Below the pieces are notes generated by a model, which made no database searches, was not told the DNA's origin, and saw only the letters and a program-made list of their open reading frames with translations. From Arthrobacter oryzae (GTDB taxonomy: Bacteria; Actinomycetota; Actinomycetes; Actinomycetales; Micrococcaceae): DNA of 64,000 nucleotides. The stretch covers positions 930,001 to 994,000 of the forward strand of contig NZ_CP132204.1 of NCBI RefSeq assembly GCF_030718995.1, given 5' to 3'. Position numbers and translations under genes: made by a program. Each line of letters opens with the position of its first letter. Position 1 is the stretch's first letter. Of the stretch, positions 9,038 to 17,565 are shown in pieces.

Positions 9038-10207
9038 CTAACGTGCTGCCGGAATACGGGTGGCGAGGTCGGCTGCCGGGGCTTCCGGCGGGGAGTGCTG
9101 GCCGGTGACGTCCAGCTGGTCCACCGCGGCGAAGCGGACCGGGACGCCGGTGCGGGAGGACTCGTAGACGGCAAGCAGGATGCGCAGCGCCCTGGTGGCG
9201 TCCTCGCCGGTGATGGCCGGGTCGGTGCCGTTCTCCAGTGCGGCCACGAAGTCGCGGACCTGGCTGGTGTGGTGCGGGATGAGCTGGCCGTTGATGGTGG
9301 CCAGGTCCGCATTGGGCCGGATGCCCGCCGGGTGGACGGCTTCGGTGGTGATGGTTTCGCCGACGGCCCACAGGTCCACCCGGCCGTCGCTGCCCTCCGG
9401 GAACTCGGTGAGGGAGGCCGAGGCGCCGGTCTCGCCGGTGATCCGGATCTGCACGCCCAGGCTGGGCGAGACCGCCGTCGAGGCCTCCAGCGTGGCCATG
9501 GCTCCGGAGGTGAAGGTCAGGACGGCCGTGGCGGAGTCCTCCACCTCGATGTTGGCGCCGTGCTTGTAGGTGTTGATTTTCCCGTAGACCTCGGCGATGT
9601 CCCCCATGAACCACTGCAGCAGGTCGATGTAGTGGATGGCCTGCGTCATGAGCACGCCGCCGCCGTCGTTGGCCCACGTTCCCCGCCAGGCGTCCTTGGA
9701 GTAGTACTCGGGTTCGCGGTGCAGCATCACCGAGCACTGGCCCATCACCGGGCGGCCCAGGGTGCCGTCGTCGATCGCCGCCCGGATCCGCTGGGCGCCC
9801 GGCCAGAAGCGGCGCTGGAAGAGCACGCCCAGCTTCACCCCGGCGCCGGCGCAGGCCGCCGCCATCCGTTCGGCGGAGGGCAGGTCCGTGGAGATGGGCT
9901 TCTCGCAGAGGACGTGGACGCCCGCCGCGGCCGACTGCAGCACCACGTCCTCATGGGTGGGGTGCGGCGTGCAGACCGAGATGATGTCCACCCCGAGGCC
10001 CAGCAGTTCGGCCACCGTGTCCACGGCGTGCGGCACACCCCAGGACTTGGCCGTGGCACGGGCCCGGTCCAGGTCGATGTCGCAGACCCCGACGATCCGG
10101 ACGTTGTCCAGGGCGCCGAAGGCCTCAAGGTGGTTGCGGGAGATGGCCCCGCAGCCGACGATGCCGACGCGGAAGGTACGGGCGGGTGCGGATGCTGATG
10201 ATGTCAC
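9038..10207 (-). CDS. Gfo/Idh/MocA family NAD(P)-dependent oxidoreductase
   Basis: A 389-residue dehydrogenase with the N-terminal Rossmann motif VGIVGCGAISRNH (residues 14-26), the family's catalytic-site signature CEKPIS with Lys103, and a C-terminal alpha/beta substrate domain containing GGGVLMTQAIHYIDLLQW, whose His and Asp are typical of the family. Members oxidise sugars, cyclitols and their derivatives. The start is GTG at 10207 with no strong ribosome site. It stands nine bases before the OYE-type gene and follows the MHS transporter after a short repeat-bearing gap. It probably performs the first dehydrogenation of the imported compound. Confidence 0.9.
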   Translation of the reverse strand: MTSSASAPARTFRVGIVGCGAISRNHLEAFGALDNVRIVGVCDIDLDRARATAKSWGVPHAVDTVAELLGLGVDIISVCTPHPTHEDVVLQSAAAGVHVLCEKPISTDLPSAERMAAACAGAGVKLGVLFQRRFWPGAQRIRAAIDDGTLGRPVMGQCSVMLHREPEYYSKDAWRGTWANDGGGVLMTQAIHYIDLLQWFMGDIAEVYGKINTYKHGANIEVEDSATAVLTFTSGAMATLEASTAVSPSLGVQIRITGETGASASLTEFPEGSDGRVDLWAVGETITTEAVHPAGIRPNADLATINGQLIPHHTSQVRDFVAALENGTDPAITGEDATRALRILLAVYESSRTGVPVRFAAVDQLDVTGQHSPPEAPAADLATRIPAAR

Positions 10208-10235
10208 GGGAGGATCAACTTTCTGGTGCGTGGGC

Positions 10236-10295
10236 GCGCTGGCCGGTGGTGCGCTGGCCGGCGGTGCCCTGGCTGGAGGGGCGCTAGGCGGAAAC
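10236..10295. repeat. Degenerate 15-bp tandem repeat, four units
   Basis: Units at 10236-10250 and 10251-10265 (GCGCTGGCCGGTGGT / GCGCTGGCCGGCGGT) differ by one base; two more diverged units follow at 10266-10280 and 10281-10295. The array covers the stop codon and last codons of the MHS transporter gene and most of the gap to the Gfo/Idh/MocA gene. It looks like a small minisatellite that could vary in copy number. Confidence 0.7.
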
Positions 10296-11660
10296 GCGGC
10301 GCTTGCGGGGCAGGCCGAGCTCTTCGAGCGGGGTCTTGTGGGTTTCCCTCGCCGTGGCGATGGCGATCGCGGAGACCGTCAGGCAGACCACCGTGAAGCT
10401 GGCCACCGGAATCCAGCCGCCGGGGCCGGGCCGGGCGAGCATGGTGGCAATGACGGGGGCGAACCCGGTGAGGATCAGGCCCACCTGGCTGCCGATGGCC
10501 ATGCCCGAGTAGCGGACCGGGGCGGGGAACATCTCGGGGAAGAAGACCGTCCAGACGCCGTTCCAGCAGGAGTAGAACACGCTCATGTTCAGGAACCCGA
10601 AGACGAAGATCAGCGGGACGTTGTGCTCGCTGATGGCCCAGAAGTAGCCGAATGAGGTGATGGCGCAACCGAGCGCGCCCACCAGGAGCACCTTCTTGCG
10701 GCCGAACCTGTCGGAGATGATGCCGGCCAGCGGGATGGTGAACATGGACAGGCCGATGGTGATGGCGTTGACGCTGAGCATCAGGGTCCGGTCCAGGCCG
10801 ATGGAGGGTCCGGTGGCGTAGGCCAGGGCGTAGACCGTGAAGGTGGTCTGCATGACGGAGAACAGCATGACCAGGGCGATGCGCAGGACGTCGCGCCACT
10901 GGGTCTTCAGTACCTCGGCCGCCGGGATGCCCTTGGGCTTCGTCGGGTCCACGGCCTCTTCAAAGACCGGCGGTTCCTCCAGGCGCGTGCGGATCCAGTA
11001 GGCGACGCCCAGGACCACCACGGACATCCAGAACGGTACGCGCCAGCCCCAGCTGAGCAGCTGGTCTTCGGGCAGGGCGGCCAGCGGAATGAAGACCACG
11101 GTGGAGAGCACCATGCCGGAGGCGTAGCCGGTCATCACGAAGCTGGTGAAGAAGCCGCGGCGGCCTTCCGGGGAGTGCTCCATGGTGAGCGTTGATGCTC
11201 CGGCGGCTTCGGCGCCGGCGGAGAAGCCCTGCGCCAGGCGGCCGACGAGCAGCAGCGCCGTGGCCCAGTAGCCGATCTGGCCGTACGTGGGCAGGAAGCC
11301 GATGCCGATGGAGGCGACGCCCATGATGACCAGCGTGATCATGAGGGCCTGCTTGCGGCCCACCTTGTCACCGAAGTGGCTCATCACGATGCCGCCCAGC
11401 GGCCGGGCGAGGTACCCGACGCCGAAGGTGGCCATCGCCCCGAGCAGCGCCACCACGGGGTCGCCGCCGGGGAAGAAGATCTTGGGGAAGACCAGCGCCG
11501 CGGCGGTGCCGTAAATGAAGAAGTCGTAGTACTCCAGGGTGGATCCCAGGAAGGACGCGAGCGCAGCCTTCTTTGGCATCTTGGCCGGGCGGGTTTCCGC
11601 CGGCGCCGGGGCGTCAGTTGCCAGGGCATCTATTGCCGGGGGTTGCTGGACAGGTCCCAT
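10284..11660 (-). CDS. MHS-family MFS transporter (proton symporter)
   Basis: A 458-residue inner-membrane transporter of the major facilitator superfamily, metabolite:H+ symporter group (ShiA, ProP, KgtP). Diagnostic features are LGSTLEYYDFFIYGTAA near the N-terminus, GDKVGRKQALMITL between helices 2 and 3, and SPEGRRGFFTSF after helix 4. The ATG at 11660 follows GGAG. It is the first structural gene after the IclR regulator in the minus-strand cluster and would import the substrate handled by the oxidoreductases. It is clearly paralogous to the transporter at 28915-30243. Substrates of such proteins are organic acids, betaines or hydroaromatics; this one cannot be assigned. Confidence 0.9.
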   Translation of the reverse strand: MGPVQQPPAIDALATDAPAPAETRPAKMPKKAALASFLGSTLEYYDFFIYGTAAALVFPKIFFPGGDPVVALLGAMATFGVGYLARPLGGIVMSHFGDKVGRKQALMITLVIMGVASIGIGFLPTYGQIGYWATALLLVGRLAQGFSAGAEAAGASTLTMEHSPEGRRGFFTSFVMTGYASGMVLSTVVFIPLAALPEDQLLSWGWRVPFWMSVVVLGVAYWIRTRLEEPPVFEEAVDPTKPKGIPAAEVLKTQWRDVLRIALVMLFSVMQTTFTVYALAYATGPSIGLDRTLMLSVNAITIGLSMFTIPLAGIISDRFGRKKVLLVGALGCAITSFGYFWAISEHNVPLIFVFGFLNMSVFYSCWNGVWTVFFPEMFPAPVRYSGMAIGSQVGLILTGFAPVIATMLARPGPGGWIPVASFTVVCLTVSAIAIATARETHKTPLEELGLPRKRRVSA

Positions 11661-11872
11661 AGTGTCTCCTCGTCGAGTGTCACGGGTTAGGGGTGGTGGA
11701 GGGCCGCCGCCACGTTGCGGTGGCACGTTCCGTAAGCGTTTTTGGGGGCCAGGACCGTCCGCCGGCTGGCGGGCGGTGGCGTGGTTCCCTGAAGAAAAAC
11801 TGTATGAGGGGCATCACAGAACTCAGCGGCAGATCCCATTCAACGGGACGGCATCGATAGAGCGGGCGCAGC
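11661..11872 (-). promoter_or_regulatory. Intergenic control region before the oxidoreductase cluster
   Basis: This 212-base gap lies between the IclR regulator's stop and the MHS transporter start, so it should hold the cluster promoter. A small hairpin, GCCAC/GTGGC at 11709-11724, and a weak dyad TCCC/GGGA around 11834-11848 are visible. No convincing -35/-10 pair was picked out. Regulatory role inferred from position. Confidence 0.3.
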
Positions 11873-12703
11873 CTAGATCTTCGCGTCCCGGCCGCCGGCA
11901 GCCTGGCGGCCCGGCTCCAGCCAAGGCCGGGTGCCGTACGGCCGGCGCTCCGCGCCCATGGTCCGGGAGAGGCCGCGGCCGGCAGCCACCAGCACCGGCA
12001 GGATCAGTTGTGGCTTCTCGTCCGCGGTGGGAACGACGACGGCGATCGCACCGATGACGCTGTTGCCCTCGCCGAACACGGGCACGGAGTAGGCGGTGTT
12101 TTCCGGGACCAGGACGCCGGCCAGCCGGACATAGCCCCGTTCCCGGATCAACGCCAGGTGCGCGCGGATCTTCACGGGGTCCGTCTCCGTGTTGGGCGTG
12201 GTCTTCTCCAGCGGGCCTGCCAGGAAACGCTCCTGGATGTGGCGCGGCATGTGGGCCATCATGGCGAGGCCCGAGGACGTGTTGTGGATGTCCAGCCGGC
12301 CGGCGACGTCGGCAAGGTTCAACACCGTGCCGTGCCGGTCCAGGCGTTCAAGGTAGAGGACGCTGCCGGATTCGACGTCGGGGACGGACAGGGAGACGTT
12401 CTCGCGGACGGCCGCGTGGACGCCTTCCAGGAAGGGAAGCCCGCGGCGCCGGAACTCTTCGAGGGGGTTGCTGCGCGAGGCAAGTTCCCACATTTTGACG
12501 CCCACGCCGTAGTCCCCCGAGTCGCCGCGGTTGAGCAGCCCGCTGTCCACGAGGTCCTTGGCCAGGCGGTGGGCAGTGCTGCTGGACATGCCGGTGATGC
12601 GGACCAGGTCGGCAAGGGTCAGCCGGGGGTGCCCCTTGGAGAAGGCATCCAGGATCTTCACCACGCGCTGGATGACGGACTCCCCCGATGCGGAGTTCGC
12701 CAT
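11873..12703 (-). CDS. IclR-family transcriptional regulator
   Basis: A 276-residue regulator with an N-terminal winged helix (residues about 9-70; LTLADLVRITGMSSSTAHRLAKDL is the recognition helix region) and the C-terminal IclR effector domain (ENVSLSVPD, VLYLERLDRHG, GYVRLAG). ATG at 12703 with GGGAGG. It is upstream of and co-directional with the MHS/oxidoreductase set and divergent from the LysR gene, 89 bases apart. IclR proteins usually sense an aromatic or organic acid and control the adjacent catabolic operon, so it is the likely controller of 3400-11660. Confidence 0.92.
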   Translation of the reverse strand: MANSASGESVIQRVVKILDAFSKGHPRLTLADLVRITGMSSSTAHRLAKDLVDSGLLNRGDSGDYGVGVKMWELASRSNPLEEFRRRGLPFLEGVHAAVRENVSLSVPDVESGSVLYLERLDRHGTVLNLADVAGRLDIHNTSSGLAMMAHMPRHIQERFLAGPLEKTTPNTETDPVKIRAHLALIRERGYVRLAGVLVPENTAYSVPVFGEGNSVIGAIAVVVPTADEKPQLILPVLVAAGRGLSRTMGAERRPYGTRPWLEPGRQAAGGRDAKI

Positions 12704-12792
12704 GGTTCCTCCCGGGTTGTCGCCTGTGTCTTTCCTGCCAATATAGCCTTGGCGTGACAACACCTGAGCAAGGAACCAGCGGAAGGAACCAC
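12704..12792. promoter_or_regulatory. Divergent promoter region between iclR- and lysR-type genes
   Basis: The 89-base gap must carry both promoters. It contains an inverted pair GTTGTC (12716-12721) and GACAAC (12756-12761), with GCC/GGC next to them, that could be a shared regulator site. Direct evidence is only the dyad and the divergent arrangement. Confidence 0.35.
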
Positions 12793-13689
12793 GTGGAGCT
12801 GCGGCAGATCGAGGCTTTCCTTGCCGTGGCCGAGGAATTGCATTTTGGCCGCGCCGCCCACCGGCTTCGCATGGCGCAGTCCCCGCTGAGCCAAACCATC
12901 AAGAAGCTGGAAAGAAGCCTCGGAACGGACCTCTTCGAGAGGAACACCAGGGCGGTCTCGCTGACGACGGCCGGTATCGCGTTCCTTCCCCACGCGCGGA
13001 AAATCGTGGAGGAACTGGACCTGGCGCGCCGGGCCGCCACCGCGGACAGCGGCGAAGTCTACGGCCGGCTCAGCATCGGATTTTCCGGAGCCCTCAACCA
13101 CAGGACGCTCCCGCCGCTCACGCGGGCCCTGCGCAACAACTACCCGCATCTGGACCTCACCCTCAGCGGAGGGCTGCTGACGCAGGACGCCCTCGACCAG
13201 CTGCGCAACGGTTCCCTGGACCTGTCCTTCATCGGGCTACCGGTGGATGCTCCTTCCCTGGCCACGCGGCGCATCGCCGTGGAGCCGCTGGGCGCTGCCG
13301 TTCCGGTGGACCATCCCCTGGCCGGCCGGCCCTCCATCGCATTGGCCGACCTGGCGGCCGATGGCTTCGTCACCATGCCGGCAGCGCAGGGGTCCACGCT
13401 GCGGGAGGCCACTTTCTCGGCGTGCACCGCCGCCGGTTTCCGGCCGCGCATTGCGCAGGAGGTATCCGATCCCTATACGGCCCTTTCACTGGTGGCCGGC
13501 GGGGTAGGCGTCAGCCTGATGCCCGACTCCATGGCCGGCATCATGCCGGGCGGAACGGTGTTCATCCCGCTCTCCGGCGAGGTCCCGCTGCTGGACTCCG
13601 GAATCGCATGGAATCCGGCCCTCGTGTCACCCGCCCTCAAGCTGGCCCTTGAGCTGGCCGATACGGTCCTGCCCACGCCGCCGAGCTGA
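12793..13689 (+). CDS. LysR-family transcriptional regulator
   Basis: A 298-residue LysR regulator. The first 65 residues, MELRQIEAFLAVAEELHFGRAAHRLRMAQSPLS in outline, are the winged helix-turn-helix, and from about residue 90 onward the periplasmic-binding-protein-like effector domain follows. The start is a GTG at 12793 behind GGAAGGAACC. The next genes on the same strand (YCII protein, Zn-alcohol dehydrogenase, flavoprotein) are separated by 162 bases that include a perfect 11-bp inverted repeat, the likely target site. Probably a substrate-responsive activator of 13852-16939. Confidence 0.92.
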   Translation: MELRQIEAFLAVAEELHFGRAAHRLRMAQSPLSQTIKKLERSLGTDLFERNTRAVSLTTAGIAFLPHARKIVEELDLARRAATADSGEVYGRLSIGFSGALNHRTLPPLTRALRNNYPHLDLTLSGGLLTQDALDQLRNGSLDLSFIGLPVDAPSLATRRIAVEPLGAAVPVDHPLAGRPSIALADLAADGFVTMPAAQGSTLREATFSACTAAGFRPRIAQEVSDPYTALSLVAGGVGVSLMPDSMAGIMPGGTVFIPLSGEVPLLDSGIAWNPALVSPALKLALELADTVLPTPPS

Positions 13690-13734
13690 TCCCTTCGAAC
13701 CGCTGCCCCTCCGAACCAGAGCCGCCATGTTGGG

Positions 13735-13763
13735 TTGACTATGTGTTTTCAGCACATAGTCAA
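13735..13763. promoter_or_regulatory. Perfect 11-bp inverted repeat, operator candidate
   Basis: TTGACTATGTG (13735-13745) and CACATAGTCAA (13753-13763) are exact reverse complements separated by seven bases. The left arm contains TTGACT, which could be a -35 box. The core fits a LysR-type T-N11-A dyad, and the lysR-type gene ends 45 bases upstream. It lies 88 bases before the YCII start. Confidence 0.6.
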
Positions 13764-13851
13764 AGACCAAGTAAGTGTTGGACGCGTCTCAATCCTGCAC
13801 CCACTATTGAATGACATCCCACCAGCGCTCAATGAAGAGGACACCGCACCC

Positions 13852-14154
13852 ATGGCAACTTTCGCCGTCACCTATGCCTACACCGACGCCACCGCCGGAC
13901 GCCGCGATGAGCACCGCCCCCGCCACGTGGAATTCCTGAAAACGCTGTTCGACGGCGGCAGGCTGATCACCAGCGGGCCCTTCGGTTCCGGGGAGGCCCC
14001 CGGCGCCCTGCTGATCCTCAAGGGCGAATCCAAGGCAGACGTCGAAGCACTGATGAACCAGGATCCGTTCTTCAGCAACAACCTCATCGAGGAGCGGACC
14101 ATCCGCCAGTGGAACATCTTCTTCGGCGCCGAACGCGTGGACGCGGCATGCTGA
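13852..14154 (+). CDS. YCII-related (YciI-like) protein
   Basis: A 100-residue protein with the dimeric alpha+beta barrel fold of the YCII family, seen from FAVTYAYTDA, the conserved DEHRPRHVEFLKTL with its central His, and LLILKGESKADVEALMNQDPFF. Family members are small enzymes or chaperone-like partners in catabolic operons, for example chlorohydroquinone-type lyases. The ATG at 13852 follows AGAGGA; the stop overlaps the alcohol dehydrogenase start by seven bases, so both are translated together. The specific reaction is unknown. Confidence 0.85.
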   Translation: MATFAVTYAYTDATAGRRDEHRPRHVEFLKTLFDGGRLITSGPFGSGEAPGALLILKGESKADVEALMNQDPFFSNNLIEERTIRQWNIFFGAERVDAAC

Positions 14155-15266
14155 CCGCACGCACCGTTGCCAGGGAGACCATCAGCTACGAGGACGTGGC
14201 CGAGCCCGTCCTTGAACCGGGCCACGCTTTGGTCCGGGTCCACCACGTGACGCTCTGCGGCACGGACCTGCATATCTGGGAGGACGACTACCCCACCGAA
14301 CTGCCCATCGTCCAGGGCCACGAGTTCTCCGGCGTCGTCGAGGCAATCGGCGATCACAACTCCGACAACACTGCCGGAATCCGGACCGGCGACAGGGTTG
14401 CCGTCAGCCCCATGACCTACTGCGGAACATGCCGGCCGTGCCTTCAGGGCAGGTTCAATGTGTGCCGGAATATCAGTTGCATCGGCTGCTATTCCGACGG
14501 CGCCCTGGTGGAAGTGCTCAGCGTCCCGGTGGAAAAGCTGTGCCCGGTTCCTCAGGGCCTCGCGCTGGATCTCGCCGCCATGGCCGAACCGGCATCCATC
14601 GCCATGCAGGCCGTGAACCGGGGCCGTCCCGAACCAGGGGAAACCGCCCTGGTCCTGGGCAGCGGACCCATCGGGCTGCTTGCCACCCTCTACCTGACTG
14701 ATCTGGGGGTTGACGTCGTCTGCGCCGATACGGAGGCTGACCGCCTGGCGCTGGCACGCACCTTCGGCGCGGTGGACACCCTGCTGGTCGACCCCGCCTG
14801 CTTCCCCGGCAATGAGCAGTCCGCGCGGCTGGGCCGCCTGACCGACGGCTACGGCCCCGGCCTGGTCCTCGAGGCCACCGGCGTACCCTCTTCCCTGGAG
14901 AACGCCATCCGCCTCGTGGCAAGCGCCGGCCGCATCGTCCAGGTGGGCATCTCACCGCGCACGGCCGCGGTCTCCATGAAGGACATCCCCTTCAAGGAAT
15001 TGGACCTGCTGGGCAGCCGGAACAGCCTCAACCTGATCCCGGACGGACTGGACCTGCTGGCCCGCCATCCTGAGCGCGCCCGGGCCCTGATGACCCACCG
15101 CTTCGGCTTCGCGGAGCTGCAGCAGGCCTATGAGCTGATGCGCAACCGCACAGAGAAAGTGGGAAAGATCGTCATCGAGATGCCGGCGGCCGGAATCGCC
15201 GGATCACCCGCCGGACCAGCCGCGGCATTCGCAGGGGCACTCACCCCGGCGGGAGGCCGGCCATGA
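14148..15266 (+). CDS. Zinc-dependent alcohol dehydrogenase
   Basis: A 372-residue medium-chain dehydrogenase. Catalytic zinc ligands Cys37, His58 and Glu59 (LCGTDLH, GHEFSG) and the structural zinc cysteines 92, 95, 98 and 106 (YCGTCRPCLQGRFNVC) are all present; GSGPIG marks the nucleotide fold. It resembles the threonine/sorbitol dehydrogenase group. ATG at 14148 overlaps the YCII gene; its end overlaps the flavoprotein start by ATGA. The C-terminus ends in an Ala/Gly/Pro-rich tail of about 25 residues beyond the usual family end. It should oxidise a secondary alcohol made or used by the neighbouring flavoprotein. Confidence 0.93.
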   Translation: MLTARTVARETISYEDVAEPVLEPGHALVRVHHVTLCGTDLHIWEDDYPTELPIVQGHEFSGVVEAIGDHNSDNTAGIRTGDRVAVSPMTYCGTCRPCLQGRFNVCRNISCIGCYSDGALVEVLSVPVEKLCPVPQGLALDLAAMAEPASIAMQAVNRGRPEPGETALVLGSGPIGLLATLYLTDLGVDVVCADTEADRLALARTFGAVDTLLVDPACFPGNEQSARLGRLTDGYGPGLVLEATGVPSSLENAIRLVASAGRIVQVGISPRTAAVSMKDIPFKELDLLGSRNSLNLIPDGLDLLARHPERARALMTHRFGFAELQQAYELMRNRTEKVGKIVIEMPAAGIAGSPAGPAAAFAGALTPAGGRP

Positions 15267-16939
15267 GCACGGGCCTACGCACCGGCGCAAGCACAGGCGC
15301 TACCCGCACCGTGCTGACGCCGGCCGGGGAGCTCGCTGCCGCGTACGACGTTGTAGTGGCCGGCAGCGGCGCGGCCGGCCTGGTGGCCGCAGTCCGCGCG
15401 GCAGACGCCGGGCTGAGCGTGCTGGTGGCCGAGAAGGCGGCGCTGCTGGGCGGGACCACCGCCGCCGGCGGCGGGGTGATGTGGGCGCCGAACAACCACC
15501 TTGCCAGCGGGGCCGGCTTCAGCGACAGCCATGACCGCGCCGTCGCCTACCTCACGGAAGCAGCCGGGCACGTCCTCTCGGCGGCGGAAATCGACTGGTA
15601 CGTCCGCACTGCACCCCGCGCCGTCGAGTACCTGACCGGGAACACCCGGGTGTCCATGACCCCCATCGCCCGCCCCGACTACCACCTGGAATGGAACGGA
15701 GCGGCCGACGGCGGGCGCGGCCTGGACAACGACGCTTTCGATCCGTCGGATTACCCGGGGCTGGCGGAGGCCATCCGGCCGTCGTCGTACTTTCCGCTCC
15801 TGACCATGACCGAGCGGGACGAGCTCAACGGCCGCGCCGCGGATCCCGGACTGCTCGCGAAGCGGGCGGCGACCGGGGTGCGCACCATGGGCGGGGCGCT
15901 GGTGGGCCGGCTGCTCGCGAGCGCCCTGGACAGGGGTGTCCGGATAGTCGCCGAAGCCCCCGTGGAGGACCTGGTCCGTTCGGAAAGCGGCTGGAGTGTC
16001 ACGATCGGCAGCGGCGCACCTGGTGCTGGCAGCAGGACCGTGGCGGCTGCCGCCGTCGTGCTGGCCTCCGGCGGGTTCGAATGGAATCCACGGCTGCGCC
16101 AGGCGTTCCTGCCCTTCCCGGTGACGCCCATCAGCGCGCCCTCCAATGAGGGCGACGGGCTGGAACTGGGCCTTAAGGCCGGGGCCGCGGTGGCCGACAT
16201 GACCGCCATCTGGGGCGTTCCCGTGATCTCCGCACCGGCGCATCAGTACGACGGCCGCCAGTCCGGCCGGATGGGCAACGTGGAGATGACCCTGCCCGGT
16301 TCCATCACGGTGAACGCCGCAGGAAAGCGCTTTGTCAACGAAGCACTGAACTACCACGACGCCTGCCGCGTGTTTGCCTCGGTGGACCCGCACACCGGGC
16401 GGCAGCAGAACAACCCGGCGTGGCTGGTGTTCGACTCCGCCTACCTGTCCAAGTACCCGGTGGCCGGCTCAACGCCCGGGCGGCCGGCCGAATGGATGAC
16501 GTCCGCCGGGACCCTGGCGGAACTGGCCGAAAAGCTGGGGATCGACCCCGCCGGGCTCTGTGCAACTGTGGCCCGCTTCAATGCCGACGCTGCGGCAGGC
16601 ACCGACACCGAGTTCCACCGCGGCGCCACAGCCCAGGACCGTTTCCTGGGCGATGCCGGCAACACCCCCAACCCGTGCCTGGCCCCGCTGGCCACCGGCC
16701 CGTTCCACGCGGTGCCCGTTTCGGCGGGCGTCCTGGGAACCTCCGGCGGCCTGGACACCGACTTCGACGGCCGGGTGCTGGACCGCCGCCGCCAGCCGAT
16801 CCCCGGCCTGTACGCCGCGGGGAACGTGGCTGCCGGCGTGTTCCGGAACAACTACCCCGGCGGCGGCGCCACGCTGGGATCCGCCATCACGCGGGCCTTC
16901 GCGGTGGGCGAGCACCTGGCGGCGAGCCCACGGCACTAA
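15263..16939 (+). CDS. FAD-dependent oxidoreductase (3-ketosteroid dehydrogenase/fumarate reductase-like), second copy
   Basis: A 558-residue FAD_binding_2 flavoprotein: FAD motif VVAGSGAAGLVAAVRAADAG near residue 30, AEKAALLGGTTAAGGGVMWAPNNHL, and the C-terminal loop PGLYAAGNVAAGVFRNNYPGGGATLGSA. It clearly belongs to the same family as the protein at 3400-5280; several segments align (for example GPFHAVPV with GPFYAVRV). It is the last gene of the LysR-linked set, coupled by ATGA to the alcohol dehydrogenase, and is followed by a strong terminator hairpin. A desaturase or ene-reductase role on a cyclic ketone is plausible; substrate unknown. Confidence 0.88.
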   Translation: MSTGLRTGASTGATRTVLTPAGELAAAYDVVVAGSGAAGLVAAVRAADAGLSVLVAEKAALLGGTTAAGGGVMWAPNNHLASGAGFSDSHDRAVAYLTEAAGHVLSAAEIDWYVRTAPRAVEYLTGNTRVSMTPIARPDYHLEWNGAADGGRGLDNDAFDPSDYPGLAEAIRPSSYFPLLTMTERDELNGRAADPGLLAKRAATGVRTMGGALVGRLLASALDRGVRIVAEAPVEDLVRSESGWSVTIGSGAPGAGSRTVAAAAVVLASGGFEWNPRLRQAFLPFPVTPISAPSNEGDGLELGLKAGAAVADMTAIWGVPVISAPAHQYDGRQSGRMGNVEMTLPGSITVNAAGKRFVNEALNYHDACRVFASVDPHTGRQQNNPAWLVFDSAYLSKYPVAGSTPGRPAEWMTSAGTLAELAEKLGIDPAGLCATVARFNADAAAGTDTEFHRGATAQDRFLGDAGNTPNPCLAPLATGPFHAVPVSAGVLGTSGGLDTDFDGRVLDRRRQPIPGLYAAGNVAAGVFRNNYPGGGATLGSAITRAFAVGEHLAASPRH

Positions 16940-16950
16940 AGGTCACCACA

Positions 16951-17000
16951 AAAGGCAAGGGGCCGACGGCGGAGGGTACCGCCGTTGACCCCTTGCCTTT
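16951..17000 (+). terminator. Intrinsic terminator after the LysR-linked operon
   Basis: AAAGGCAAGGGG (16951-16962) pairs exactly with CCCCTTGCCTTT (16989-17000), and an inner GACGGCGG/CCGCCGTT lengthens the stem. It starts 12 bases after the flavoprotein stop. Confidence 0.85.
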
Positions 17001-17261
17001 GGCGTGTGATGCGGGACACAAAAGAAATTCCACCGAAGTGATTGCCTTGGGGCCGGTCGGTCGGCCACACTTAGGGTGGATCCGCAGGAGCGGCAAGACG
17101 TTCCCGATCCTCCCGCCGGACGCATGGAGCCGGCCCCGCCCCATCTCAGAATGCCGGGCCTTTTCGAATCACCTTCAGCTCGAATCATTTTCTGCCGTTA
17201 CCGGCACCCCTTTTGCCCTCCCCGGATTCCACCGCCCCGCCACCGCGAAAGAGAGCACCCC
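17001..17261 (+). promoter_or_regulatory. Intergenic region before a small hypothetical gene
   Basis: The gap from the flavoprotein stop to the next gene is 322 bases. After the terminator it holds TGTGA-N6-ACACA at 17005-17020, which resembles a CRP/GlxR half-site pair with one changed base. No gene, RNA or clear promoter was recognised in the rest. Confidence 0.3.
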
Positions 17262-17492
17262 ATGATCAAGCACCACTCAGACATCCTGCTGGAAATCGTT
17301 GCCCACGATCCCGCCACCATCGAACACGACCTCAACAGTGCAGTGGACATCGCCCGCCGGCACGCCATCCAGGAACAGCGGCACGGAGTGCTGGTCACCC
17401 AAACGGGATTCTCCACCTACACCGTGGCCGTGAGCCGCGAGGTGCCCTACGGCGAGACCCGGGAGCTGCGGCAGTGGGCTTCCACGGCGTAG
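17262..17492 (+). CDS. Small hypothetical protein (76 aa)
   Basis: ATG at 17262 after a GAGAG-type ribosome site; 76 residues beginning MIKHHSDILLEIVAHDP. The sequence suggests an alpha/beta fold with a helix (HDLNSAVDIARRHAIQEQ) and strands (HGVLVTQTGFSTYTVAVSREV). No signal peptide or membrane segment. Codon use is typical of the window. It has no recognised family and no clear operon partner. Confidence 0.7.
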   Translation: MIKHHSDILLEIVAHDPATIEHDLNSAVDIARRHAIQEQRHGVLVTQTGFSTYTVAVSREVPYGETRELRQWASTA

Positions 17493-17565
17493 CACCGCGC
17501 CGAACCTGTACGGACCCCCGCCCCGCCTGTAGCGTGAAACCATACCGCGAGATCAGGAGCAGTCC

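Noticed and set aside
7739-10198. An 819-residue open frame on the plus strand
   Set aside because: It lies opposite the OYE-type and Gfo/Idh/MocA genes, is low-complexity (Gly, Ala, Val, His, Arg) and has no domain; GC-rich third positions keep such antisense frames open.
3400-11660. C-glycoside deglycosylation locus
   Set aside because: Gfo/Idh/MocA plus TIM-barrel proteins recalled that system, but no small deglycosidase subunit is present, so the specific assignment is not supported.
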